NCBI GenBank assembly: GCA_946480845.1
Contig: CAMLLJ010000178.1
Span: 1-5,648 of the forward strand
Direction: 5' to 3'
Length of the DNA stretch: 5,648 nt
Origin: an uncultured Gemmatimonadota bacterium
GTDB lineage: Bacteria; Gemmatimonadota; Gemmatimonadetes; Gemmatimonadales; GWC2-71-9
The position numbers and the translations under genes were made by a program. The notes under the pieces are model-generated. The model was not told the origin of the DNA, did not search any database, and saw only the letters and a program-made list of their open reading frames with translations. Each line of letters starts with the position of its first letter. Within the stretch, counting starts at the first letter, position 1. Below are positions 1 to 5,648 of the stretch, piece after piece.

Positions 1-1
1 G

Positions 2-466
2 CAGGTCGCGATTCGCCATCCGCAAACGGTGCACAAGCTGGTCTTCGCGTCGTCCTTCACGAAGCGCGACGGCGCGGTGCCCGAGTTCTGGGGGTTCATG
101 CAGGACGCCGAGTTCTCCAACATGCCCCAGCCGCTCAAGGACGCTTTCCTCCGGGTGAACCCCGACACGGCGCAGCTCCGCCGCATGCACGACAAGGACG
201 CCCGGCGGATGCAGACGTTCGAGGACGTCCCCGACGACCGCATCCGCGCGGTCCGCGCCCCCACCCTGGTCGTCCTGGGCGATCGCGACATCGTGCGGAT
301 GGAGCACGCCATCGCGCTCACGCGGCTGCTTCCCGATGCGCGCCTGCTGGTGCTTCCGGGCGGACATGGCGACTATCTGGGCGAGGCGGTGATGACCCAG
401 GGCGAGACCCGGCTGCCGGAAATCACGGCCGCACTGATCGACACTTACCTGAATGAAGGGAGTTAG
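2..466 (+). CDS. Alpha/beta hydrolase, C-terminal part (5'-truncated by the window)
   Basis: This is the C-terminal 154 residues of an alpha/beta-hydrolase-fold protein. The frame is already open at the window edge and reads QVAIRHPQTVHKLVFASSF. That is the usual helix and strand just after the nucleophile elbow, so the true start and the nucleophile Ser lie upstream, and the GTG at 29 is internal. Visible landmarks are the strand APTLVVLGDRD, whose last Asp (codon 287-289) is the expected catalytic acid in the G-x-x-D position, and PGGHGDYLGE, whose His (codon 365-367) is the expected catalytic base. The cap region (MPQPLKDAFLRVNPD, then MHDKDARRM) resembles uncharacterised hydrolases annotated only as 'alpha/beta fold hydrolase'. 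The substrate cannot be inferred. No signal peptide can be assessed. The gene ends with TAG one base before the DinB-like start, so the two are probably one operon. The family call is strong; the specific enzyme is unknown. Confidence 0.9.
   Translation, partial: QVAIRHPQTVHKLVFASSFTKRDGAVPEFWGFMQDAEFSNMPQPLKDAFLRVNPDTAQLRRMHDKDARRMQTFEDVPDDRIRAVRAPTLVVLGDRDIVRMEHAIALTRLLPDARLLVLPGGHGDYLGEAVMTQGETRLPEITAALIDTYLNEGS
456..462 (+). promoter_or_regulatory. Ribosome binding site of the DinB-like gene
   Basis: AAGGGAG, with the GGAG core ending 5 bases before the ATG at 468, lies inside the last codons of the upstream hydrolase gene. It decides the start. An in-frame ATG at 453, which would add five residues, overlaps the hydrolase and has no purine-rich site in front of it. 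The placement suggests that ribosomes finishing the hydrolase re-initiate on the next gene. Confidence 0.7.
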
Positions 467-467
467 C

Positions 468-971
468 ATGGCTACGGTGCACGAGCTGCTGCAGGAACTG
501 GAACAGGAAGCCCCCGCCACGCGCCGGCTGCTCGCGCGCGTCCCCGCGGAGAAGTTCGACTGGCGCCCGCACGAGCGCTCGATGTCGCTGGGCCAGCTCG
601 CGAGCCACCTCGCGTCGCTGCCGCGCGGGATCGTGTACGCCACGCTCCAGCCGAGCTTTGATCCGGGCGCGCTGCCGCCGCCGGAGCCGCCGGCGAGCAC
701 CGAGGCGCTGCTCGCCTCCTTCGACGCGGGGATGGAGTTCGCCCGCGGGAAGCTGTCGGCGATGCCCGACGCCGACCTGGGCATCCCCTGGAAGATCACC
801 CGCGGCGACCAGGTCCTGCTGTCGATGCCGCGCGGCGCGGCGCTCCGGACCATCCTGCTCAACCACTCGTACCACCACCGCGGCCAGCTCACGGTCTACC
901 TGCGGCTCAACGGGATCTCGCTGCCGTCGGTCTACGGGCCCACCGCCGACGAGCCGCCGTTCGGGATGTGA
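468..971 (+). CDS. DinB-like (DinB/YfiT superfamily) putative metalloprotein
   Basis: This is a complete 167-residue protein of the DinB/YfiT-like four-helix-bundle superfamily. It is unrelated to DNA polymerase IV, which shares the name dinB. The family usually holds a divalent metal through three His residues. Here these are most likely H47 in LGQLASHLASLP and H133 and H137 in LNHSYHHRGQLTVYLR, the last being the hallmark C-terminal helix of the family. The segment W32-R33-P34 near the N terminus (FDWRPHERS) is also typical of the family. Length fits the usual 150-180 residues. There is no signal peptide or membrane segment, so it is probably cytoplasmic. Known members include thiol-dependent transferases and hydrolases, but most are uncharacterised, and no substrate is visible. 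It follows the hydrolase gene by one base, suggesting translational coupling. Its stop lies 6 bases from the stop of the opposing kinase gene, with no recognisable terminator between them. Confidence 0.9.
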   Translation: MATVHELLQELEQEAPATRRLLARVPAEKFDWRPHERSMSLGQLASHLASLPRGIVYATLQPSFDPGALPPPEPPASTEALLASFDAGMEFARGKLSAMPDADLGIPWKITRGDQVLLSMPRGAALRTILLNHSYHHRGQLTVYLRLNGISLPSVYGPTADEPPFGM

Positions 972-977
972 GGGCGT

Positions 978-3662
978 TCACGGCAGCTCCGCGAACCAGT
1001 TCTCGATCAGCACGAAGCTCGTCTCGCCGACGCCGGCAGGCCTTCCCTGCTGCACCATCAGGAAGCGCCCGTCGTCCCGCGAAATGTCGAACGGGGTGTA
1101 GTGCTCCGGGTCGTTGAGGTAGAGGTCGAGCTCGACCGGAAAGAGGATCCGTGGCGCGCCGAGGCCCGGCGTCTCTCCGCCGGCCACCGGCACCGCCACC
1201 ATGTTGCGCCGGGTATCCACATAGAACAGCTCGCGTCCGTCGTGCGCCCAGAGCGGCGCCTGGCCGCCGGCCGCGGAAACCTGCCATTTCCCGGCGTCGG
1301 TATTCGGGAAGGGGCGGATGTAGATCTCCGACCTTCCCGTCTCGTATGACAGGTAGGCAAGCCACTTGCCGTCGGGAGATACGGCTGGCGCCGACTCGTC
1401 GAAGCCGGCGTTTGCCGCGAGCGGTGTGGCGCTCTCCTCGCCCGGCCGCATCGAGAGGACGTCACGATCGCCAAGCCCCTCCTCTCCTCCGGTCCGCAGC
1501 ACCAGCGACGCCTGGTCCGGTGCCCAGAACCCTTCCAGGGCCCGCCGGCGGACCAGGATCTCCTCGTCGCCCGTCCCGTCCGCACGGCGCTGGCGGAGCG
1601 ACATGTCGCTCGTGCTCAGGTAGGTCACCCACCGGCCGTCCGGCGACCAGCGCGGCCGGAACTCGCCCGCCGTGCCGAAGGTGAGGCGCGCGAGCCGCCC
1701 GGTCGCGAGCTGCCTGATCCAGATGTCCTCCCCCGAGCTCGTCCTCAGGCCGATCGCAACCCGGGTGCCGTCGGGCGAGAGCGACCAGCCGTTGTTGCCG
1801 AGTGACGTCTGCAGATCGAACGCCCAGGCGGAATCGACCGGCGTCCTCGTGCCCGAGCGGTCCACCCACACGAGTGTCGCGCCGTTCTCGCTGCCGGCCC
1901 GTCCGTCGCGCTGCATGATGACCGAGCCGTCCGGGGACACCGCGAAGTTGGGGAGGATCCCGGCCGCGAGCACGACGCGCCCGAGCGCCGCCGCCGCCCG
2001 GCCCTCCAGCTCGAGCCGCTCGAGATCGAACCGGACGACGAAGAGCTGACCCTGCCGGTCGGCGTAGACGAGGTGTCCCGTCGGCAGGTACCATCCCTGG
2101 AGTGCGCCGGCGACCAGCAGCTTCGCCTCGCCGGACCGGCGATCGAGGACGTACAGCTCAGACACACCCGCGCACGTTGCGTTGCACAGGGTGGTGAGCA
2201 CGCCGCGCGCTCCCGGGAGTTCGCCGGGCAGGACCGGCGCGCGACCCGCGATCCCGGCGCGCCACAGAACGGCCGCCGTTCCACCGGAGTCGGGGACGCC
2301 CATGAGCGCGAACTGCTGGCTGGTGTAGACGAGGGTGCCGTCGTCGAGCCAGGCGAGCCCGCCTATCATCACCGAGTCGGCGAGCGTCTCCACCGGCCCG
2401 CCGCCGATCGGCATCTTCCTGAGCTTGCGATCCTGCACGAAGGCGAGCCACTCGCCATCGGGTGAGATCGCGAATCCTTCCGGGAGCTCGGTTCCGGCGA
2501 TCGGCGCCGGGTCGGCGCCGTCCCGCTCCTTGAGCCAGAGCTGAAAACCTCGTCCCGGGTTCATCGCCGCGTAGACGAGGCGCGCGCCGTCGCTGCTGAG
2601 CTTCATCCCCACCGGGGCCTGCGAATCCGGGAAGGCGATGACATACCGCGTCACCGGCCGCGGCGGCTCGGGGCGACGCCACGCCCAGAGCGCCACCGCC
2701 GCGAGGGCGAGCGCCGCGCCGGCCGCGCCGATCGCGAGCGGCTTCCAGCGCTCGGCGGCGGACAACGCCGCGCCCGGCTCGCCGTCCGGCCGCCGGTATG
2801 CCGGATCGGTGAGCGCCGCGCCGAACTCGCGCGCGCTCGCAAAGCGATCCGCCGGCACCTTCTCGATCGCCTTCGACACCGCCGCGGCGACGTTCGGCGG
2901 CACCGCCCGCCGGAGCCGCGTGACCGGCTGGGGCTCCTCGGTCACGATCTTCATGATGATCTGCTGGGCCGAGGCGCCGGTGTGCGGCGGGTCGCCCGCG
3001 AGCATCTCGTAGAGCACGCTCCCGAGCGAGTAGATGTCCGAGCGGCTGGTGAGGTCCTTCTCCGCCGTGGCCTGCTCGGGCGACATGTAGTGGGGCGTGC
3101 CGAGCGAGAGGCCGGTCTCGGTCATCCGCCCGCCGGCCGCCGCGCTCAGCGCGAGCGCGATGCCGAAGTCGGCCACCATCGGGCGGCCGTCGTGGAGCAG
3201 GATGTTCTCGGGCTTGATGTCGCGGTGGATGACGCCGTGGCGGTGCGCGTAGTCGAGCGCGTCGGCGACGTCCGCCGCGATGCGCACCGCCTCGTCCACG
3301 CCGAGCTGGGTCTCGCGGTCGAGCCTGGCGCGGAGCGTCTCGCCGTCGATGAACGGCATGACGTAGAACAGGACGGTCCGGGCGGTCAGGGCGGTCGGGT
3401 CGGTCGGGTCGGGGGGGAGGGTGACCTGCCCTGAATCAAAAAGCGGAAGGATGTGGGGGTGCTGGAGCGCCGCGGTGGTGGTGATCTCGTGCACGAACCG
3501 CTCGGCGCCGAGCACCGCGGCGAGCTCGGGCTTGAGCACCTTCACGGCGACGCGCCGCCGGTGGCGGAGGTCTTCGGCGAGGTAGACCGTGGCCATCCCG
3601 CCCCGCCCGAGCTCGCGCTCGATGCGATACCGGTCGGCGAGGGCGGCGGCGAGCGCTCCCAT
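978..3662 (-). CDS. Membrane Ser/Thr protein kinase (PknB type) with C-terminal PD40/TolB-like beta-propeller repeats
   Basis: A complete 894-residue receptor-like kinase. The catalytic domain spans about residues 12-284: glycine loop LGRGGMATVY (18-27), VAVK Lys41, helix-C Glu59, HRD 146-148 with K150 and N153, DFG 165-167, GTPHYMSPEQ 188-197 and Asp209. All key residues are present, so it should be active. Thr181, Thr183 and Ser186 are plausible activation-loop phosphosites. DFG is followed by IALAL where relatives usually have IARA. One membrane helix (about 308-328) links the cytoplasmic kinase to a probably periplasmic region rich in PD40 motifs: SSDG 356, SPDG 400, 576, 629, 673 and 762, AHDG 806, and degenerate copies between. 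Such propellers usually bind proteins or ligands. The end, LIENWFAEL, matches the normal terminus of this architecture. Its only two cysteines are C493 and C497. About 14 extra residues interrupt the N-lobe near 81-97. The start is supported by GAGG 8 bases upstream. It is divergent from the kinase gene at 3828 and convergent with the DinB gene. The signal and targets are unknown. Confidence 0.95.
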   Translation of the reverse strand: MGALAAALADRYRIERELGRGGMATVYLAEDLRHRRRVAVKVLKPELAAVLGAERFVHEITTTAALQHPHILPLFDSGQVTLPPDPTDPTALTARTVLFYVMPFIDGETLRARLDRETQLGVDEAVRIAADVADALDYAHRHGVIHRDIKPENILLHDGRPMVADFGIALALSAAAGGRMTETGLSLGTPHYMSPEQATAEKDLTSRSDIYSLGSVLYEMLAGDPPHTGASAQQIIMKIVTEEPQPVTRLRRAVPPNVAAAVSKAIEKVPADRFASAREFGAALTDPAYRRPDGEPGAALSAAERWKPLAIGAAGAALALAAVALWAWRRPEPPRPVTRYVIAFPDSQAPVGMKLSSDGARLVYAAMNPGRGFQLWLKERDGADPAPIAGTELPEGFAISPDGEWLAFVQDRKLRKMPIGGGPVETLADSVMIGGLAWLDDGTLVYTSQQFALMGVPDSGGTAAVLWRAGIAGRAPVLPGELPGARGVLTTLCNATCAGVSELYVLDRRSGEAKLLVAGALQGWYLPTGHLVYADRQGQLFVVRFDLERLELEGRAAAALGRVVLAAGILPNFAVSPDGSVIMQRDGRAGSENGATLVWVDRSGTRTPVDSAWAFDLQTSLGNNGWSLSPDGTRVAIGLRTSSGEDIWIRQLATGRLARLTFGTAGEFRPRWSPDGRWVTYLSTSDMSLRQRRADGTGDEEILVRRRALEGFWAPDQASLVLRTGGEEGLGDRDVLSMRPGEESATPLAANAGFDESAPAVSPDGKWLAYLSYETGRSEIYIRPFPNTDAGKWQVSAAGGQAPLWAHDGRELFYVDTRRNMVAVPVAGGETPGLGAPRILFPVELDLYLNDPEHYTPFDISRDDGRFLMVQQGRPAGVGETSFVLIENWFAELP
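3380..3421 (+). repeat. G-tract low-complexity repeat (potential G-quadruplex) inside the kinase gene
   Basis: On the plus strand, G runs of three or more occur at 3380-3382, 3389-3391, 3397-3399, 3406-3408, 3411-3417 and 3419-3421. The gaps between them are 6, 5, 6, 2 and 1 bases. This satisfies the usual G3+N1-7 quadruplex pattern. The gaps are built from repeated CGGTC/GGTC units, so it looks like a short imperfect tandem repeat. The plus strand is the template here, so the mRNA carries the C-rich complement. It encodes the T/D/P-rich insertion at about residues 81-97 of the minus-strand kinase. Confidence 0.6.
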
Positions 3663-3668
3663 CGGCAG

Positions 3669-3674
3669 ATCCTC
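3669..3674 (-). promoter_or_regulatory. Ribosome binding site of the propeller kinase gene
   Basis: On the minus strand the sequence is GAGGAT, with the GAGG core 8 bases before the ATG at 3662-3660. The reading frame stays open further upstream, but I see no in-frame ATG or GTG with a better site. The resulting N terminus (MGALAAALADRYRIERELG) matches where this kinase family normally begins. Confidence 0.65.
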
Positions 3675-3710
3675 GGGTGGGCGGCGGCCGTGACATGGAA
3701 CGGGGATGGG

Positions 3711-3776
3711 GTAAGCTACGGCGGGCGGAAAGCGGTCGCCAGCACGCGCTGGCGGCCTCGCTGGCCCGGTGCTTAC
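3711..3776. repeat. Outer inverted repeat GTAAGC / GCTTAC
   Basis: GTAAGC at 3711-3716 is matched by its exact reverse complement GCTTAC at 3771-3776. Each arm thus presents GCTTAC reading toward the kinase gene on its own side, 48 bases before the minus-strand ATG and 51 bases before the plus-strand ATG. The midpoint (3743.5) is 2 bases from the centre of the inner dyad. A 6-bp match could be chance. The equal spacing to both starts is what makes it notable. It may mark paired promoter elements. Confidence 0.35.
3734..3757. promoter_or_regulatory. 10-bp dyad, candidate operator between divergent kinases
   Basis: Arms GGTCGCCAGC (3734-3743) and GCTGGCGGCC (3748-3757) flank the 4-base centre ACGC. 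Nine of ten positions are complementary, and the tenth is a T/G that would be a wobble pair in RNA. It lies in the middle of the divergent region, 71 bases from each start codon. No T-run follows in either direction, so an intrinsic terminator is unlikely. A binding site for a dimeric regulator acting on both genes is the simplest reading. An RNA hairpin in a long leader is the alternative. No regulator family can be assigned. Confidence 0.45.
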
Positions 3777-3827
3777 TTATCCTCCTACCGTCCCAGCCAG
3801 CCGTTCCCCTGCACTCCGCGAGTCTCC

Positions 3828-5648
3828 ATGGACGTGCCGGCCACACTCCGTGACGCTCTTGCAGACCGCTACATGCTCGAGCGCGAACTCGGCCGCGGCG
3901 GGATGGCCGTCGTCTACCTGGCGCACGACCTTCGGCACGACCGCCCGGTCGCGCTCAAGGTCCTCCGCCCGGAGCTCGCCGTCTCGCTCGGTCCCGAGCG
4001 CTTCCAGCGCGAGATCCGCCTCGCCGCCCGGCTCCAGCACCCGCACATCCTGACCGTGCACGACTCGGGCGAGGCCGCCGGGCAGCTCTGGTTTACCATG
4101 CCGTACGTCGAGGGCGAGTCGCTCCGCGACCGGCTCGACCGCGAGCGCCAGCTCCCGCTCGGGGATGCGCTGCGGATCGCCAGCGAGGCGGCGCGCGCGC
4201 TCGAGCACGCACACCAGCACGGGGTCGTCCACCGCGACGTCAAGCCCGAGAACATCCTGCTCACCCGGGACGGCTCGACGCTCGTCGCCGACTTCGGGAT
4301 CGCGCGCGCGCTCGGCGGCGACGACGGGATCACCACGACCGGGATGGCCGTCGGCACGCCCGCCTACATGAGCCCCGAGCAGGCCGCCGGCGAGCGCGAG
4401 CTCGATGGGCGCACCGACCAGTTCTCGCTCGCGGCGGTGACCTACGAGATGCTGGCGGGCGAGGCGCCGTGGACCGGTCCCACCGCGCAGGCGATCGCCG
4501 CCCGGCGCGCGACCATCGCGCCCCCGAGCGTTCGCGTGCTGCGCCCCACCGTGCCGGCTCCCGTGGATGACGCGATCCGGCGCGGATTGGCGGCCGTCCC
4601 CGCGGACCGGTTCGCCACGATCGGGCAGTACGCGCAGGCGCTGCAGGTGGGGCCGGAGTCCGCCGCGGCCGCACGGAGGACGCGCCGCCTGCCGATGGCC
4701 GCCCTGGCGCTGATCGCGGGACTCATCATCGGCGGAGGGCTGCTGTTCGCGTGGCGCGCCCGGGCAGGCGGCGATTCCGGTGCCGGCCGCGTCGTCGTCG
4801 TCCTCCCCTTCGACAATCTCGGCGACTCCGCCGATGCCTACTTCGCCGAGGGCGTGAGCGACGCGGTGCGCACCAGGCTCGGCAGTGTCGCGGGCATATC
4901 CGTCATCGCGCGGAGCAGCTCGGTCGGCTACCGCGCGGGCGACATGGAGCCCGCCGAGATCGCGCGCGAGCTCGGCGCCGACTTCCTCCTCACCGGCACG
5001 GTCCGCTGGGAGAAATCCGGCGGGATGAGCCGCGTGCGCGTCACGCCCGAGCTGGTCGAGGCGCGCCGCGGGGAGGCCACCCACCTGCGCTGGGGCGAGC
5101 AGTTCGATGCGTCGCTCACCGATGTCTTCCGGGTCCAGGGCGACATCGCCGCCCGCGTTGCCCACGAGCTCGGGCTCGTGCTCGCCGACAGCGCGCAGCG
5201 CGACCTCCGCTCGAGCCCCACGGCGAGTCTCGATGCGTACGATCACTTCCTGAGGGGCCAGGCCGCGCTGGAGGGGGGAGGTGGCGTGCGGGGCCTTCGG
5301 CAGGCCGCCCGGTCGTTCGAACTGGCGGTCGAGGCCGACCGGAACTTCGCGGCGGCGTGGGCGTGGCTCTCCCGCGTCCGCTCCGCGCTGGTCAACAACG
5401 GTGCCGTCGAACCCGAGCTCGGTTCGCTCGCCCGGGCGGCCGGCGACCGCGCCCGCGCGCTCAGGCCCGACGATCCCGAGACGGCACTGGCCATCGGCGA
5501 CTACCTCCTGTCCACCCGGCCGATCGACCGGGAGCGCGCGCTCGCCGAGTTCCGGCGCGGCCTCGCGCTGGCGCCCGACAACGTTGACCTGCTCACCGCC
5601 GTGGCGGACCTCGAGATCGGGCTCGGCCGCGATCCCGACCGCGCCATG
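3828..5648 (+). CDS. Membrane Ser/Thr protein kinase (PknB type) with TolB-like domain and TPRs, 3'-truncated by the window
   Basis: The frame is open from ATG 3828 to the window end: 607 codons, no stop, so the C terminus is missing. The kinase domain covers about residues 15-275: glycine loop LGRGGMAVVY (21-30), VALK Lys44, helix-C Glu62, HRD 135-137 with K139 and N142, DFG 155-157, GTPAYMSPEQ 176-185 and Asp197. It should be catalytically active, and Thr169-171 are likely activation-loop sites. RRTRR precedes a single membrane helix (about 290-309), consistent with the kinase inside the cell. Residues 322-452 form a TolB-like N-terminal domain (VVVVLPFDNLGDSADAYFAEG; ELGADFLLTGTVRW; VFRVQGDIAARVA), a module often paired with TPRs in bacterial signalling proteins. 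TPR-like helices start near 467 (AYDHFLRGQAALE, AARSFELAVEADRNFAAAWAW, ALAEFRRGLALAPDN) and continue past the edge. The downstream part probably senses or scaffolds outside the membrane. The start is the only family-like choice; its ribosome site is weak. No cysteine is encoded in the visible part. Confidence 0.93.
   Translation, partial: MDVPATLRDALADRYMLERELGRGGMAVVYLAHDLRHDRPVALKVLRPELAVSLGPERFQREIRLAARLQHPHILTVHDSGEAAGQLWFTMPYVEGESLRDRLDRERQLPLGDALRIASEAARALEHAHQHGVVHRDVKPENILLTRDGSTLVADFGIARALGGDDGITTTGMAVGTPAYMSPEQAAGERELDGRTDQFSLAAVTYEMLAGEAPWTGPTAQAIAARRATIAPPSVRVLRPTVPAPVDDAIRRGLAAVPADRFATIGQYAQALQVGPESAAAARRTRRLPMAALALIAGLIIGGGLLFAWRARAGGDSGAGRVVVVLPFDNLGDSADAYFAEGVSDAVRTRLGSVAGISVIARSSSVGYRAGDMEPAEIARELGADFLLTGTVRWEKSGGMSRVRVTPELVEARRGEATHLRWGEQFDASLTDVFRVQGDIAARVAHELGLVLADSAQRDLRSSPTASLDAYDHFLRGQAALEGGGGVRGLRQAARSFELAVEADRNFAAAWAWLSRVRSALVNNGAVEPELGSLARAAGDRARALRPDDPETALAIGDYLLSTRPIDRERALAEFRRGLALAPDNVDLLTAVADLEIGLGRDPDRAM

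Larger units (their letters stand above)
3663..3827. promoter_or_regulatory. Divergent intergenic region between the two kinase genes
   Basis: These 165 bases must carry the promoters of both kinase genes, unless each is read from further upstream inside the other gene. No convincing -35/-10 pair for a housekeeping sigma factor is visible in either direction. The only A/T-richer islands are GTAAGCTA (3711-3718) and GCTTACTTAT (3771-3780). Both lie about 50 bases from the respective start codons and are the best candidates for core promoter melting regions. No purine-rich ribosome site precedes the plus-strand ATG at 3828; only GAG at 3820-3822 is present. The assignment rests on gene orientation plus symmetry; exact promoter positions are speculative. 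Confidence 0.55.

Noticed and set aside
29..31. GTG as the start of the first gene
   Set aside because: The frame is open to the window edge and the preceding residues (QVAIRHPQTV) fit the conserved helix of alpha/beta hydrolases, so this is internal.
3734..3757. The 10-bp dyad as an intrinsic terminator
   Set aside because: There is no T-run after it on either strand, and it lies upstream of both genes rather than after one.
3779..3790. Strong ribosome-site-like GGTAGGAGGAT on the minus strand
   Set aside because: No ATG or GTG follows at a suitable distance on that strand, so it does not start a gene.
3436..3846. 136-codon minus-strand frame covering the divergent region and the start of the propeller kinase
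   Set aside because: Most of it overlaps the N-lobe of the kinase in another frame, and the product is low-complexity Arg/Pro/Ala. It would also remove the only space for the promoters.
3777..5246. 489-codon open frame on the minus strand, opposite the second kinase gene
   Set aside because: It is rich in Arg, Gly, Ala and His without domain motifs and lies fully antisense to a frame with every kinase, TolB-like and TPR landmark. Long antisense frames are expected where codons end in G or C.
5270..5285. G-rich run in the TPR region as a frameshift site or quadruplex
   Set aside because: It encodes EGGGG in a loop between helices with the frame intact on both sides, and it has too few separate G runs for a quadruplex pattern.
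4751..5587. 278-codon plus-strand frame within the second kinase gene
   Set aside because: It is extremely Arg-rich with no motifs, while the overlapping frame encodes a recognisable TolB-like domain and TPRs.

Overview
The window is very GC-rich DNA from a bacterium that uses many membrane-bound Ser/Thr protein kinases. Two adjacent PknB-type kinases carry the N-terminal pattern ALADRY..ERELGRGGMA. One is fused to PD40/TolB-like beta-propeller repeats and the other to a TolB-like domain plus TPRs. From memory of these families, this style is typical of Gemmatimonadota and also occurs in Acidobacteria and relatives. I favour Gemmatimonadota, but no rRNA or other strict marker is present, so this is an inference.

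Layout. Positions 2-466 (+) hold the C-terminal part of an alpha/beta hydrolase whose start lies outside the window. One base after its stop, 468-971 (+) encodes a complete 167-residue DinB-like protein, and the two look translationally coupled. Only 6 bases separate the DinB stop from the convergent end of a complete 894-residue receptor-type kinase on the minus strand (978-3662). A 165-base divergent region (3663-3827) follows. It holds a 10-bp dyad nested almost concentrically inside a GTAAGC/GCTTAC inverted repeat. From there a second kinase runs on the plus strand from 3828 to the window edge. Its frame is open for 607 codons, so it is C-terminally incomplete. There is no gene-free stretch over 300 bases, and no tRNA, rRNA, CRISPR array or mobile element was seen.

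How the genes work together. The two kinases are paralogous in their catalytic module: 51 of 72 aligned N-lobe residues are identical by hand count. Beyond the membrane segment they differ completely: one has a 550-residue propeller region, the other a TolB-like domain plus TPRs. The shared intergenic region suggests co-regulation of two receptors with different sensors. The hydrolase and DinB genes form a separate small operon with no visible link to the kinases.

Nothing here is clearly an undescribed system. The points most worth a second look are the nested dyad between the kinases, a G-tract-encoded insertion in the N-lobe of the first kinase, and a lone CxxxC pair in its propeller.
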